The position numbers and the translations under genes were made by a program. Below the pieces are notes generated by a model that was given only the letters and a program-made list of their open reading frames with translations, did not search any database and had not been told where the DNA came from. From positions 252,289,582 to 252,353,581 of the forward strand of contig CP136061.1 in the NCBI GenBank assembly GCA_032622095.1: DNA of 64,000 nucleotides. Direction: 5' to 3'. This DNA is from Siphonodentalium dalli (taxonomy: Eukaryota > Mollusca > Scaphopoda > Gadilida > Siphonodentaliidae). This document shows positions 11,735 through 22,150 of this stretch, in pieces. How positions within the stretch are numbered: position 1 is the first letter of the stretch; every line of letters begins with the position of its first letter.

Positions 11735-12128
11735 GCAGAATGAGGTACCCAGAGGGTGAATTTAGTGACGCTATCCACATGGTGGGCTAGCATCACCAAA
11801 TTCACCTTCTGGGAATCTCATTCTGCTTAGTTCTCAACTTCTATGGGAGACCTAGGATCAGAGTGAAGTTCTCCAGTTGAAGTTAGTGCTGTCACTCATT
11901 AGTCACCTCAATGTATATGCAATTTATCTTCTGCAAATTAGGGGATAGAAAAACTGAACAGAAGGGAAAAAGTAACTAAAAACAATGTTAATTTGAGACC
12001 ATAGATACTTCCTAGAAGATGAAGTCTAAGCAGAATTAGGTCCCCAGATGGTGAATTTAGTGATGCTAGCCCACTGTGTTGGGTCGAGTCAATAAATTCA
12101 CCCTCAGGGGACCTCAGAAGACATTCTG
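11735..12128. mobile_element. Twin-palindrome element G, copy 1
   Basis: Two ~95-bp palindromes of the GCAGAATGAGGT...ACCTCATTCTGC type (11735-11826 and 12030-12128, both diverged) flank a shared spacer containing CTTCCTAGAAGATGAAG-type text. Similar pairs occur at 14028-15209 and 26010-26365. No TIR beyond the palindromes and no clear target-site duplication. Confidence 0.7.
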
Positions 12129-12221
12129 TAATTGACACACATTTCAAGGCTTGCATACAGACAAATGTGCTTATTTAATTTCTCCAGGAATAATGTTAAC
12201 GAAATAGACAGGGCTGAATAA

Positions 12222-12466
12222 ACTAATCCTTTTTATACTGAACAGATTCTCCCACCCAGCGTTAAAAGTACATATTGGAATGGCCTGTTGTTCATTTGGA
12301 GGGTTGCTCGGGTTATAAACAGTCAACATTATGACAAAAAGATAATACAAGTGCAGAAGGATTCATGTTCATTGATGGGGGGAAATGTTCAGATAATAAG
12401 TTGAAGTTAATATGCAAACATTTCATGAGGGAACTACTCATCAATGAGTATTTAGTATAGAAATGG
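12222..12466. mobile_element. TTAA-type MITE family D, copy 1 (reverse)
   Basis: The right end GTATTTAGTATAGAAATGG followed by TTAA (12467-12470) matches, reversed, the CCCTTTCTATACTAAA...GATGAGTAGTTCCC end at 20417. The left end is diverged (CCTTTTTATACTGAA). Confidence 0.6.
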
Positions 12467-12606
12467 TTAAAACTGTGCCATGCACAAATTTTTTCTTGAA
12501 ATGGAGGCACTTTCAAACTATATATCAATGGTTAACTTTGTTCAGATCAGCTTTTATTCTGTTGAAAGTTATTATAATTATGGCACCAAACCATGGGTTT
12601 CAGTAT

Positions 12607-13184
12607 TATGGCCCAGCAAATCGATTCGATGCGATTCTGAATCTTTCGCGAATCACTGGCACCAATTGTATTCTCATTACGGCAACGGACAACATTGCTA
12701 TTTCGCGAAGATAGCTTTTGATACCAACGAAAGACCCATTACAAACACTGTTGTAGACTGAGCTACACTGTATGAACCACCGAAACATTGCATGACTCAT
12801 GAAACTGATCTAGCAAAATTTCATATATATGTAGAACTTCAGCCACGTGAATGCCTACTGACATCATTATTGCTTATGATACCATTTTGATATTATATAG
12901 CAGAGATAGCTAGCCACAAAGAATGAGCAATTAAATGGTTAAATGCGAATTTGATCCATTTATGGATAATATTTACATTATATACCGACGACTACTTATA
13001 ATCATCATACGAAGTTAGTAAATTGATAACGGTAGGGCCACTCAGTCAAGTGATATCTACATCTTCACTATTGATACGTCTGATGTAATGATTTGATTTG
13101 AGATTCGATGCGATTCGGAATCATTTGGCTGACTCGAATCGAGATTCAGATTAAAAATGAAAATGCCTGATTCGCAAGGCCCTA
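12607..13184. mobile_element. hAT-type MITE with 8-bp target duplication
   Basis: Flanked by perfect 8-bp repeats TTCAGTAT (12599-12606, 13185-13192). Ends TATGGCCCAGCAAATCGATT and, reversed, TAGGGCCTTGCGAATCAGG; subterminal repeats of GATTCGATGCGATTC occur near both ends. Eight-base duplications with TA(G)GG-type ends are typical of hAT elements. No transposase frame. Confidence 0.85.
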
Positions 13185-13369
13185 TTCAGTATCCAATTGT
13201 AAAAGTCAAATGCTTTTCCTATGAAAGTAACATTCAGGACACTGAAAATTGATCACAAATAAGCTATCAGGCATATTCTAAAGCCTCCAAACAATGAAAA
13301 ATGGTAAATTTTACAACACCCCATTGGAAAAATTATTAATGGCCAGATGCCAGTAGTATGCAGCGTATT

Positions 13370-13540
13370 ATACACATGGTTATATGCAAGATATACACCA
13401 ACCAAAACATGCTCAATATTTTGTATCGACAAACCATGACCTGTGTATTCTGATGTCATGTATTTAAATTGTTGGTCATCCGTATTAGTTTGACAACAAA
13501 ATTATTGCCTTATAGGGCTGAGTGACATTACATAAAACAA
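13370..13540. repeat. Dispersed repeat, inverted partner of 17125-17275
   Basis: ATATGCAAGATATACACCAA, TTGTATCGACAAACCATG and ATTGCCTTATAGGGCTG recur reverse-complemented at 17125-17275. Family unknown. Confidence 0.65.
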
Positions 13541-13559
13541 TTCGTCTGTTGTGTGTGTG

Positions 13560-14027
13560 TGTGTAACTCAATGTGCGTGTCACGATTTTCGGACGTTTTC
13601 CAGGCCTGCAGGTTTCAAAATTATGTGTTACCTATTTTTCGTTCGCCTGGTTTGTGCTTAGTTAACCAATACAATAGGTTAGCAGGAGAGTTACACGAAC
13701 TGTTATAATCACTACAATTGGTATTATTAACTACAGATGGGCAACTCATTGAACTACCAAAATAAATTTGAATGTCTCATTTTGGGACTTGATTGAGCAA
13801 AAATTAAGGTGAGAATTAGTTATCGCGAGACCTGCATTTATAAAACATTGTCTTTACCATTTTTCGTTTGCAGCATTTTCATTTTAGATAACCTCCAGGC
13901 GAACAATGGTAGTTCGCCTCAACTTTGCAGGGCTGGTTGACCCATACACCCGATTTAGCCCAATTTTGGATAACATCCTGTGATGTATCTTAGAAGGCCA
14001 AGTCTGATTATAGTGTGCATGTCATTT
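13560..14027. other. Unannotated sequence with short GT repeat
   Basis: A short GT run lies near 13550-13563; nothing else recognised. Confidence 0.4.
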
Positions 14028-15209
14028 GCAGAATGAGGTCTCCAGAGGGTGAATTTAGTGATCCTATCCCGCACAGTTGGGTAGCATCACCAAATTCACC
14101 CTCTGGCATGGTTCCTGCACCTATTTTGTAATCAAATTCAAGGTTATTCCAGGAGTTTCCAAGGCAGGATTCAAGGGTTTTTCATGGGTGCGCAAGCTAA
14201 AAATTCAAAGGTATCCAAAGAGAAGGCTGATAAATAAACTAATGAAATTAGAAAGTGCATACATGTTATGTACTAGTATTACATGAGACTGATGAGTATA
14301 AAGTACTTCACTCAGCTGGTGTAATATGGTATAAAGTATTTGGAAGATAAAATTGTTGTAACTAAATATATTGAGAAAACTATTTTTTAGAATGGGAAAC
14401 TAAGAAATATTATGCCATATTGGCACCATCTATTGGTTTTATGCCAAGTTGACCTTGGGGCTGGTTCACAGTTCCATGGACTCGGTCCACTGGAAATTCG
14501 ATCCCATGAATTTTGGAAACAAACATCATTTTCCACCCAGCACTTTCATTTTAATACCAGGCCAACTAAAACAATTCAATTTTCGTGTGTGTATGCAATT
14601 GTAACTAACTAAAATTAAATACATCGAAACAGATGTGTTTACCTAATGACAGAGCCGCAAACAAACAGTAATGAAATAAATTGAGGAAGACGGAAATAGC
14701 GTACCAGGTTTTTTCAGGAATCTAAAATTTTTACTGCACATAATTATTTTGCTGATCACTTTGTGCAATCATTCCAAATCCCGCTTTGTTATGGAATGCC
14801 AACTATTCAAGGGGGGGGGGGGGGGTCCAACATTTCAAGGATTCATACATGGATATTATTCAAGGGTTTTCAAGGAGTTTGGTGAAATTGAAGAGTATTC
14901 AAGGGCCTGGATAATGGATTTACATATTCAAGGGTGTTCAAGGAACCACGGGAACCATGCTCTAGGGACCTCATTCTGCTTAGTCCTCATCTTCTGGGGA
15001 GTATCTATTGTCTCAAATTAAAATTGTCTTAGTTACTTTTCCCCTTCTGTTCTGTTTCTATTTCCCCTAATTTGCGGATGATAGGATGCATAATCGAGGT
15101 GACTTCACCAACTTCAACTGGGGAACTCCACATCATAGGGTGAATGTGGTGATGCTAGCCCACCATGCGGGATAATCACTAAATTTACCCTCTGGGGACA
15201 TCATTCTGC
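14028..15209. mobile_element. Twin-palindrome element G, copy 2 (interrupted)
   Basis: The first palindrome starts GCAGAATGAGGTCTCCAGAG at 14028. Its right arm stops at CCCTCTGG (14106) and resumes after a nested insertion as GGACCTCATTCTGC (14966 on). The second palindrome is at about 15135-15209. Spacer text matches 26010-26365. Confidence 0.7.
14107..14959. mobile_element. Nested nonautonomous DNA element, CATGGTTCC ends
   Basis: It splits the palindrome arm of element G. Ends CATGGTTCCTG / GGGAACCATG, flanked by CTCTGG (14101-14106) and CTCTAG (14960-14965), a near-perfect 6-bp duplication. The interior has many 'ATTCAAGGG'/'TTTTCAAGG' repeats and a G15 run (14811-14825). No transposase frame; superfamily uncertain. 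Confidence 0.65.
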
Positions 15210-15295
15210 AAATGTCAGACACCATACTTCCAGGCTTGCCTGAGACTGGCATTCATGTTATGGAATCTCAGTAATAACACGTGACAGCAGATTAA

Positions 15296-15676
15296 CCCTT
15301 TACCCAACAAACCGGCCAAATAAAGCTTCAACAGCCTAAAATATCTTGGGTCTGTCTCAATAAAACCATACAAATATGGATATCATTGGAACCGGCTCAT
15401 TGACCACATTGTGATGGTTATAGTTATACCCTGTGCCAATGCATTCTCTTATATATGCGAGTCGACCATAGGTCGCCTCGCATATATAAGAGAATGCATT
15501 GGCCTAAAAAAAATCTTTTTTAACACTTTTTACCATTTTTTCTTACATTCTTTAACAATTTTATAATTTTTAATGTGTTAAGCCAATGCATTCTCTTATA
15601 TATGCGAGGCGACCTATGGTCGACTCGCATATATAAGAGAATGCATTGGCACAGGGCCATTCTGTTGGGTAAAGGG
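15296..15676 (-). mobile_element. TTAA-type MITE family A, copy 4 (inverted)
   Basis: TTAA at 15292-15295 and 15677-15680. Reverse orientation relative to copies 1-3: the GGCCGG tail is at the left, the palindromes at 15428-15504 and 15581-15656. Confidence 0.87.
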
Positions 15677-15680
15677 TTAA

Positions 15681-16780
15681 TCTTGCTCCATAATTGGTGT
15701 CATAAAATGATGTCTGACATCAGCGACCTATGCAACATTTTGCCGAGAAAAACAATGTGAATACAAACCTATAGAACAAGTGCAATGCCAAGCGTTGGTA
15801 AATGCCCCCAACGCTCAGTTTAGAGAGTGGGCGATACTAAATGTTTGTATGGATAGAAATGTTTTTTGTTATTTTCTAAATCCAAGAAGTGGGCATTATT
15901 TCCTCCTAAACTGGGCTCTCAACACACAAAAGCACAACCAAATCCAATGATCCATGCCCTAGTTACAAGCCAAAATTTTCATATAGACACAAATTTAAGG
16001 AAATGTTCTGACAGAGCACTCTGCTATATGTCCCGACCCTCCTACAGGGGCATAATAACTGGGCTACCAGCATCGACATTTATTTCCTCAATTATCAGAG
16101 AAAATCTTGAAAATCCCAGATGACTAATCAGAGAATCTCCCTAAATTTTGTGCATTATATAAGCAATCGGCCAGATCATGGACATGTTGACAGGCTTTGG
16201 GAAGGGGGGGGGGGGGGTGTCTCAACAACCCCCCTCCCCACCTCCAACTTTAATAACAATTTTCAACAGTTGGAAACTTCACTAGTGAGGAATTTGTGTT
16301 TTCAGACCAACATTGCATATTTTTATACTTTTGGTTAAATTTTAGACTGAAAAGGCCATCAGTTGAAAATTTTCCAACACTTGGAAAGCTGGAGGCCAAT
16401 CTAGGTGCTAGGATTTTGGAATTGGCATGTTCAGATTAAATAATTTTCCAAAACTGCACTGATGTGCCCTGATCAGTCCCCCATGGCCAGTCAAAAACTG
16501 CTAGTCAATTTAAGAAAAACAAATTGGGGCGTGAATTTTGCCTGGAGATAGACCACAAGATGTCAGGAATTGGCAATTTTCAGGTCCAGTTCCCAAAATT
16601 TTCTCACACATGAGTTGGATAAAATTGAGGGGGGGTGGACAAGGGCACAAATAGAATTAACACACCTTTAAGTTTTGGTCTGGTTCAAGGGGAGTGGGGG
16701 GGGGCAGTTGGAAGTTCCAAGGTGGGCACCACCCACCCGTAATGGAGACCCTCTAGCCATGTCACTGGTTCAAATTGTGA
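15681..16780. other. Unannotated sequence with G-run
   Basis: No exon recognised; a G14 run near 16204-16217 and C/G-rich patches to 16705. Confidence 0.4.
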
Positions 16781-17124
16781 CAGCCCGTTCATTATATAAA
16801 TATGGGTAATCACAAAATATAACCATACAAAAAACAGGGGTGCGTGTGTCCGCATGTATTTAGCCATTTTGTGTGTACGGCGAGTGGCCATAACCTGCTG
16901 TAAGGCATTGCGAGGGTAATCATGTTGTACTGGAAATTTTATATTGTTAATGTGGTTAGCGGCTTTGTGTCTTTTACGAGTCAATGTTACTATTGTCTGA
17001 AATAGACACACTTTTTAGACTAGAATTTGCTTTCAGCATTTTTTTTATTGGAGAATAAACTGTTCACTTCACCGCTATATGGACCCTACATTAAAATAAA
17101 ATCTCCGGTGCCGAACACGAGGTA

Positions 17125-17275
17125 AGATCGTGCAGCCCTATAAGGCAATAATTGTGCTGTCATCCAAAAAAGTGACATATCAGAATAAATAGCGCATGGT
17201 TTGTCGATACAAAATATGGAGCGTGTTTTACTTGGTGTATATCTTGCATATAACCATCTATAAAATACACAGGCT
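17125..17275. repeat. Dispersed repeat, inverted partner of 13370-13540
   Basis: CAGCCCTATAAGGCAATAA, CATGGTTTGTCGATACAAAA and GGTGTATATCTTGCATAT are the reverse complement of the repeat at 13370-13540. Confidence 0.65.
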
Positions 17276-17654
17276 ACCGGCATCTGCCAAATATCTTTAT
17301 AACATGACAGATTTTGGATTAGAACCAGTTTCCTTGATTTAAATTGTAAACTTAAAGAGCCTGAATATCAATATTAATTTGTTTAATTTTGATGTTGGTC
17401 CAGTCACATTTTTGGGTCAATTTGTTCTCAGAACAAACTTATTTGTGATCTTAAAATGAAAATATGTGATGAGCCTGAAATAAATACAAGAATTATAGAA
17501 ATCAATAGAAATCAATATGGTATTGATGCAAATTTTACAGTTCAGATCAGCAACTTTAAATACACGACACTTGAGAGATACTAATAAACCAAATGCCAAG
17601 CCCTTTAACCAAACCCAAAATAGATGTCATGCACTACTAGAACGTTACATTAGC

Positions 17655-18030
17655 TTACTCAAAGACATATTATGGACTTATTCAGGTGTGTGAAACTGGT
17701 TAATACCCACACGCTATGCCAACTGTGGAAATTAAGCATTCTACTAACATAGACGAAAATCGCAAAGAAATCGACCATACCACCCCATAGAAATCATCAT
17801 CTGAACTATGCTTAATTATAAATATTTACATCTCGATTCGGGACGCCCAGTTGGCGATAAATTAACGCAAATCATTTCGCCATTGAGGGTCTCTGCATTT
17901 AATTAATATATAAGAATGACTGAGTTTGCTGTAAATTTGGATTAATATTCGTAAAAATAACTACTTTGAGCAAGATTATTCTCCATTCCTATTTGATCAC
18001 CCAACTGGAGTGTTTCACATCACCTTAATG
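17655..18030 (+). repeat. Dispersed repeat F, copy 1
   Basis: About 375 bp resembling 24890-25260 in the same orientation (AAAGACATATTATGGA, TAATATATAAGAATGA, ACTTTGAGCAAGATTATTCT, AGTGTTTCACATCAC). A short third piece is at 18560-18660. Class unknown. Confidence 0.7.
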
Positions 18031-18040
18031 TTTTATATAT

Positions 18041-18335
18041 TAAATGGATTCTCCCAGTCAGATAAAAAGTGTACATCGTTATGGTCTAATATTCAATTGG
18101 AGGAATGTTATGCTGATAAAAGCAGACAACAGATAATAAAAAAAAGTGCAGAGGGAGCCGTATTTATTGCTGGAAATGTTTCGATAATAAATTCAACAAA
18201 AGACATATAGAGTTTGGTGAAGTTATTATCTGAACATTTCCTATGGGATAGCTACTCATCAATGATACTTCAGTTTACACTCTGTTCATTTTGAACTAAG
18301 GGTTTTCAGACATAGTATTAGTATAAATGGTTTAA
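18041..18335. mobile_element. TTAA-type MITE family D, diverged copy
   Basis: Starts TTAAATGGATTCTCCCAGTC and contains GATAGCTACTCATCAATGAT, both family D landmarks reversed. The ends are decayed. Confidence 0.5.
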
Positions 18336-18785
18336 GGCATACTATGTGCTTATTTCACTACTTCAAACTTAAAATTATCAAATTAACAATGGATGTACCA
18401 TTCCGTAAAACACGACATCCGAATTACACAGAAATGTAAACAATCAGTCCGTCATTCGTCCCAAACAAATCGTTGATAAACAAACGAGAATGACATTGCC
18501 AATGAGTCACTGTTATTGATTTATATGATAGAACGACGTTGTGTGGTGTCAATTTTGATACAAAATTATTTTAAATACCTGCTTTGAGCAAGTTTATCTG
18601 CTGTGCACCCCAGCGGAGTGTTTCAAATCACTTTAATAAACAACTTATTCATCGGTAAAAACTGGCTATGCACCATCGATACATTTTTAATTAATAGCCA
18701 AATAAATTTTCGTACCAGTAAATAATATTAGTTCCAAATAATATCAATCGACCTGTAAAAAAGTTTGCATCAATATCAAATATAT

Positions 18786-19274
18786 TCACGGTGGGGAATC
18801 ACGTGGTTTCGAATTGATGAGTACAACGTAATCAAAATGGCCGAGTCGATCGCAAACGTGACCAGAAACGAGGAAAAATGTAATAACTAGGATATGATAT
18901 ATTACATCGTATTTTGGCAGCTACTAGCATATGCTATACTATTTTTCAAACAAGCTGATAACTCATTTGTGTCCAAACTGACAGTTGTTTGCTCGAACAT
19001 TATGATCAAAGTTGTCAGTCGAAGGATTCTCCTGGACGTATTGGCTGATGTATTCCATGAATCGCCGACTGGCAACTTTGGTCAGAATGTTATAGAAAAC
19101 TACCGAGTAATTACAAACAAATAAGGTATCAACTTGTCTGAAAAATAAACTAGCATATGCTTTAACAGTCAAAATGCTACGTTTTGTGTCAGTTCCTCAT
19201 ATATTATGTTTGTGCTCGCCATTTTGAATGCATGGTACTCACCAACATCGAAACCACGTGATACCCCACCGTGA
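18786..19274. mobile_element. Fold-back element, TCACGGTGGGG ends
   Basis: TIRs TCACGGTGGGGAATCACGTG / CACGTGATACCCCACCGTGA, with a second inverted pair inside (ACTAGCATATGCTATACTAT near 18930 against its partner near 19150, and ACAAGCTGATA / TATCAACTTGT). No coding frame supported. Target duplication unclear (TA?). A solo end lies at 592. Confidence 0.75.
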
Positions 19275-19388
19275 TACCAAAAAACCTGAAAAGTGCAATC
19301 AGTATGACGGTACGTAACTTTCTGTAGAAGCTGAGCAAATATTTCTCCACCGGTCCTATCGCCTCCAGCCTGCCGCAGTCCAGGGGCC

Positions 19389-19512
19389 AAGGAACGATTT
19401 GTTCCTTATAGGGGAAGGAACTATTTGTTCCTTATAGGGGAAGGAACGATTTGTTCCTTATTGGGGAAGGAACTCTTTGTTCCTTATACAAAGGACTAGG
19501 AACTATTTGTTC
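19389..19512. repeat. 26-bp tandem repeat with GGAAC-N5-GTTCC palindromes
   Basis: AAGGAAC starts at 19389, 19415, 19441 and 19467, then a diverged fifth copy. Each unit contains GGAAC-five bases-GTTCC, joined by TTATAGGGG. The symmetry is the same as a steroid-receptor element (two hexamers, 3-bp spacer), but no promoter is evident nearby. Confidence 0.85.
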
Positions 19513-20410
19513 CACATACATAAAAGATGGCAATTATTTTTAAGAGTAAAAGGACAATCTGCTAGACGCAGTTACCATATAAGGGAGACAATGGGCGTCG
19601 GCATGCAGTTTTCTGTGAAAGTTCTCCTCCTTGCTAGTTGAATCTTCCTGATCCATTTCCATGGTGCATTGTTTTACAACAGATGGACAGTAACTGAGTG
19701 GGACATGCTTCATCAATAGGAAAGAAATTTAAAGGGTCACTAATCTATATAATATCTTTGCTTCATCTGGTCAAAACTATTATAGTTTACAATACATAAA
19801 CTTTAGCATCAAGTTTTCGAGGCAAGAGTAGGGTAATATCAGAGGCGCTAAAACAAGAATGGCTTGTAGGTTGTTTGCTCTTGTACTAGAGTCGTGAAAA
19901 TTAAAAGCCATTAAGTAACGTGAGAGCTGAAGTCAAGCTGATCGGAAGGCCAGGGAGTTCATTAATGGGGTGGAATGGGATCCTCACAGCTCTCAATGAC
20001 TACAGCAGTATTAAGGGGCGTCATATTAACGGGAGTATATATCGCGTTATTATTAACCTCAGCCTGCTCAGTGCTCACAGCTTGAGAAAGGTACATACAT
20101 CACATGACCACTATCTCTGAGATTTTCATCTGAAATTGAAGATAAAGTTAGGAGTTACTACTGTGTCGATTGCATGTGCGGCCATTTCAATAAGAATAAA
20201 CATTTATAATTATTAGTGTGTTGAGTTCACCTATAGACATTTCAATACCGACTAAAAGTCATCGGTAAGATGCAAGATCCAATTCATCTTTTTAACATGT
20301 TCACTGCCAATGCCCATTCAATTACATGCAAAAAGTACGAGATAACTCGTAGTCGGCAGTGAACATGTTAAAACACTTCCCTCAAAACACCTTTCAATTG
20401 ATTTCCTGAC
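19513..20410. other. Unannotated sequence
   Basis: No exon or family recognised. A short inverted repeat (TTTTTAACATGTTCACTGCC / GGCAGTGAACATGTTAAAA, 20289-20372) could form a ~19-bp stem. Confidence 0.5.
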
Positions 20411-20416
20411 TATTAA

Positions 20417-20824
20417 CCCTTTCAATACTAAATACTAATTGACGAGTAGTTCCCTTATTAACCCCTTTCTATACTAAAGCATCATTGATGAGTAGTTCCC
20501 TTATTAACCCCTTTCTATACTAAAGCATCATCGACGAGTAGTTCCCTTATTAACCCCTTTCTATACTAAAGCATCATTGACGAGTAGTTCCCTTAGAAAA
20601 TGTTCAGATAATAAGTTCAACAAATGAAGGTGGTTTGTTGAACTATATATCTAAAATATCTAAATATTTCCCACCAATAAATAAGAATTCTTCTGCACTT
20701 GTTTTATCTTTCTGCCTGTCTGTCATCTGCTTATATTACCTGAACATCCCTCCAAATGAATAATAGACAATTCCAGTGTATACTTTTATAACTGAATGGG
20801 AGAATCCATTCAGAATAGAATAGG
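20417..20824 (+). mobile_element. TTAA-type MITE family D with amplified end
   Basis: TTAA at 20413-20416 and 20825-20828. The left terminus (TTAACCCCTTTCTATACTAA to GATGAGTAGTTCCCT) is repeated four times with a 46-bp period (20411-20594), each repeat carrying its own TTAA-CCC. The rest follows family D (AAATGTTCAGATAATAAGTT; GGGAGAATCCATTCAG). Confidence 0.75.
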
Positions 20825-20828
20825 TTAA

Positions 20829-21439
20829 CGTATCCCCCTTTTACATAATTAAATTGGATGCTCTGAGTCGTGCACATAGCACACCTAAATTTTCTTATTT
20901 AACCAACATTGAGCGCATTTCTCTGGCTCTGAGCCTCTCCTATTATAAGTGATCACAGAGGCACAGATCTTACATGCAGAAAAATTACTGCACATGCAAC
21001 CCTCTTAATTCGAATTGTTTGGCTTTGGCAATTCGCTATGGCCCAGTTTGCGTCAGCAAATGGCTTTGGCATTGCTGATTGCCATAGTCAATTATGAATC
21101 ACAAGTGCACTTTTGATGACCATATAATGGTAGACAAAACTAAATCGATAAAGAGTTTGGTCAGAAAAAATTGAACACAAACATTATTTCCCATAAGAAT
21201 GAAACAAATTTGGCAACTGAAAACTGGGTTCTGATAAAATTCTTTGATAGATTTGATGTCAAAAATCCATTATAGAATAAACTTGTAACAAGAAACGCCT
21301 AAAACCAGAATGAATTCTAAGAGAACGAGATGTTGCACAACTAATTCAAGAGAGCCATACAAAGAATGAGAACGTAAGCGAAGATACCTCAATCCAAGAA
21401 GGAGATAGACAACTAAACTCAAACTGGCAATATATACAT
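20829..21439. other. Unannotated sequence downstream of SCAF exon 8
   Basis: Presumed SCAF intron or 3' sequence. No RS or RRM exon seen. Confidence 0.4.
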
Positions 21440-21598
21440 ATTATCACTACAGTGAATTGATCTGGTCACAGTATCACGTCGAGTTGAAGAGGTCAGATCG
21501 CTGTATCAAAATGAGACGCCACAGAGTTTGATCCAGCGATTTGACCTTTACAACAAGACCTGGATGCGACGACCAGATAAATTCACTGCAGTGATAAT
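21440..21598. mobile_element. 159-bp palindrome (fold-back)
   Basis: ATTATCACTACAGTGAATTG ... CAATTCACTG-like complement: the right end reads AATTCACTGCAGTGATAAT. Arms also share TGATCTGGTC / GACCAGAT and GGTCAGATCGCTG / CAGCGATTTGACC. Lies 300 bp past the exon 8 donor, so it would be transcribed in the SCAF pre-mRNA. Confidence 0.72.
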
Positions 21599-21899
21599 AG
21601 GTTTATTATCTGACATATATGAAACCAAAATAACATTTGAATGACAAAACCCCATGTAAGAAGGCGATAGATTCAAAGAAACGTAAATGAAGCAATAACT
21701 GGAAACAACTGTTTTAAGCGCAGATGCAATTCCTAAGATAGAGGATGGTTGTACGACATCGAATCAAACTGAGAGCTGATCGGATTGTCAGAAAAAGATT
21801 GAAACTATAGTGGTATTTGGGGCAGTGTTTGGGGGAAGAAAAACGAGTCATTTTATAAAGCATGTTGAGAAAAGGCAATATTCCATCGGAATACTGTAC

Positions 21900-22150
21900 C
21901 TTGACCGTGATCTGTGACCAGATCTATGCGATCTGTGTCTGCTTCCTCCTCGTTCTTCATTAATTTCCGGTGTCCGATCGCGTCGCTCTTGGTTACGAAA
22001 GTCTTCATCTAGTTCGTTTTCAAACTGATTCTCAGGGGGATAACTCTGGTACATCTGATCAGGCGGAGGCATTGGCGGGAGTGGTTGTGGCGGCATCTGT
22101 TGCATCATGGGAGGAGGCTGATGCATCGGTGGCATCTGAGGAGGTGGAGG
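21900..22150 (-). CDS. SCAF8: SCAF exon 8 (visible): Pro/Met-rich to RS tract
   Basis: 251 bp: 83 codons plus two bases. The acceptor ATATTTACAG lies above 22150 and the donor GTACAG at 21894-21899. The peptide starts PPPPQMPPMHQPPPMMQQMP, passes an acidic stretch (FENELDEDFRNQERRDR) and ends GGSRHRSHRSGHRSRS, the beginning of an Arg-Ser tract. In SCAF4/8 an RS-rich region precedes the RRM, so the next exons should complete the RS tract and encode the RRM. I found no such exon between 21900 and 1, though a short one could be missed by eye. A 2.1-kb TTAA element starts 33 bp upstream of the acceptor. Confidence 0.9.

Noticed and set aside
19389-19512. Functional steroid-receptor response elements
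   Set aside because: Geometry fits, but the receptors are not known in protostomes and no promoter is adjacent.
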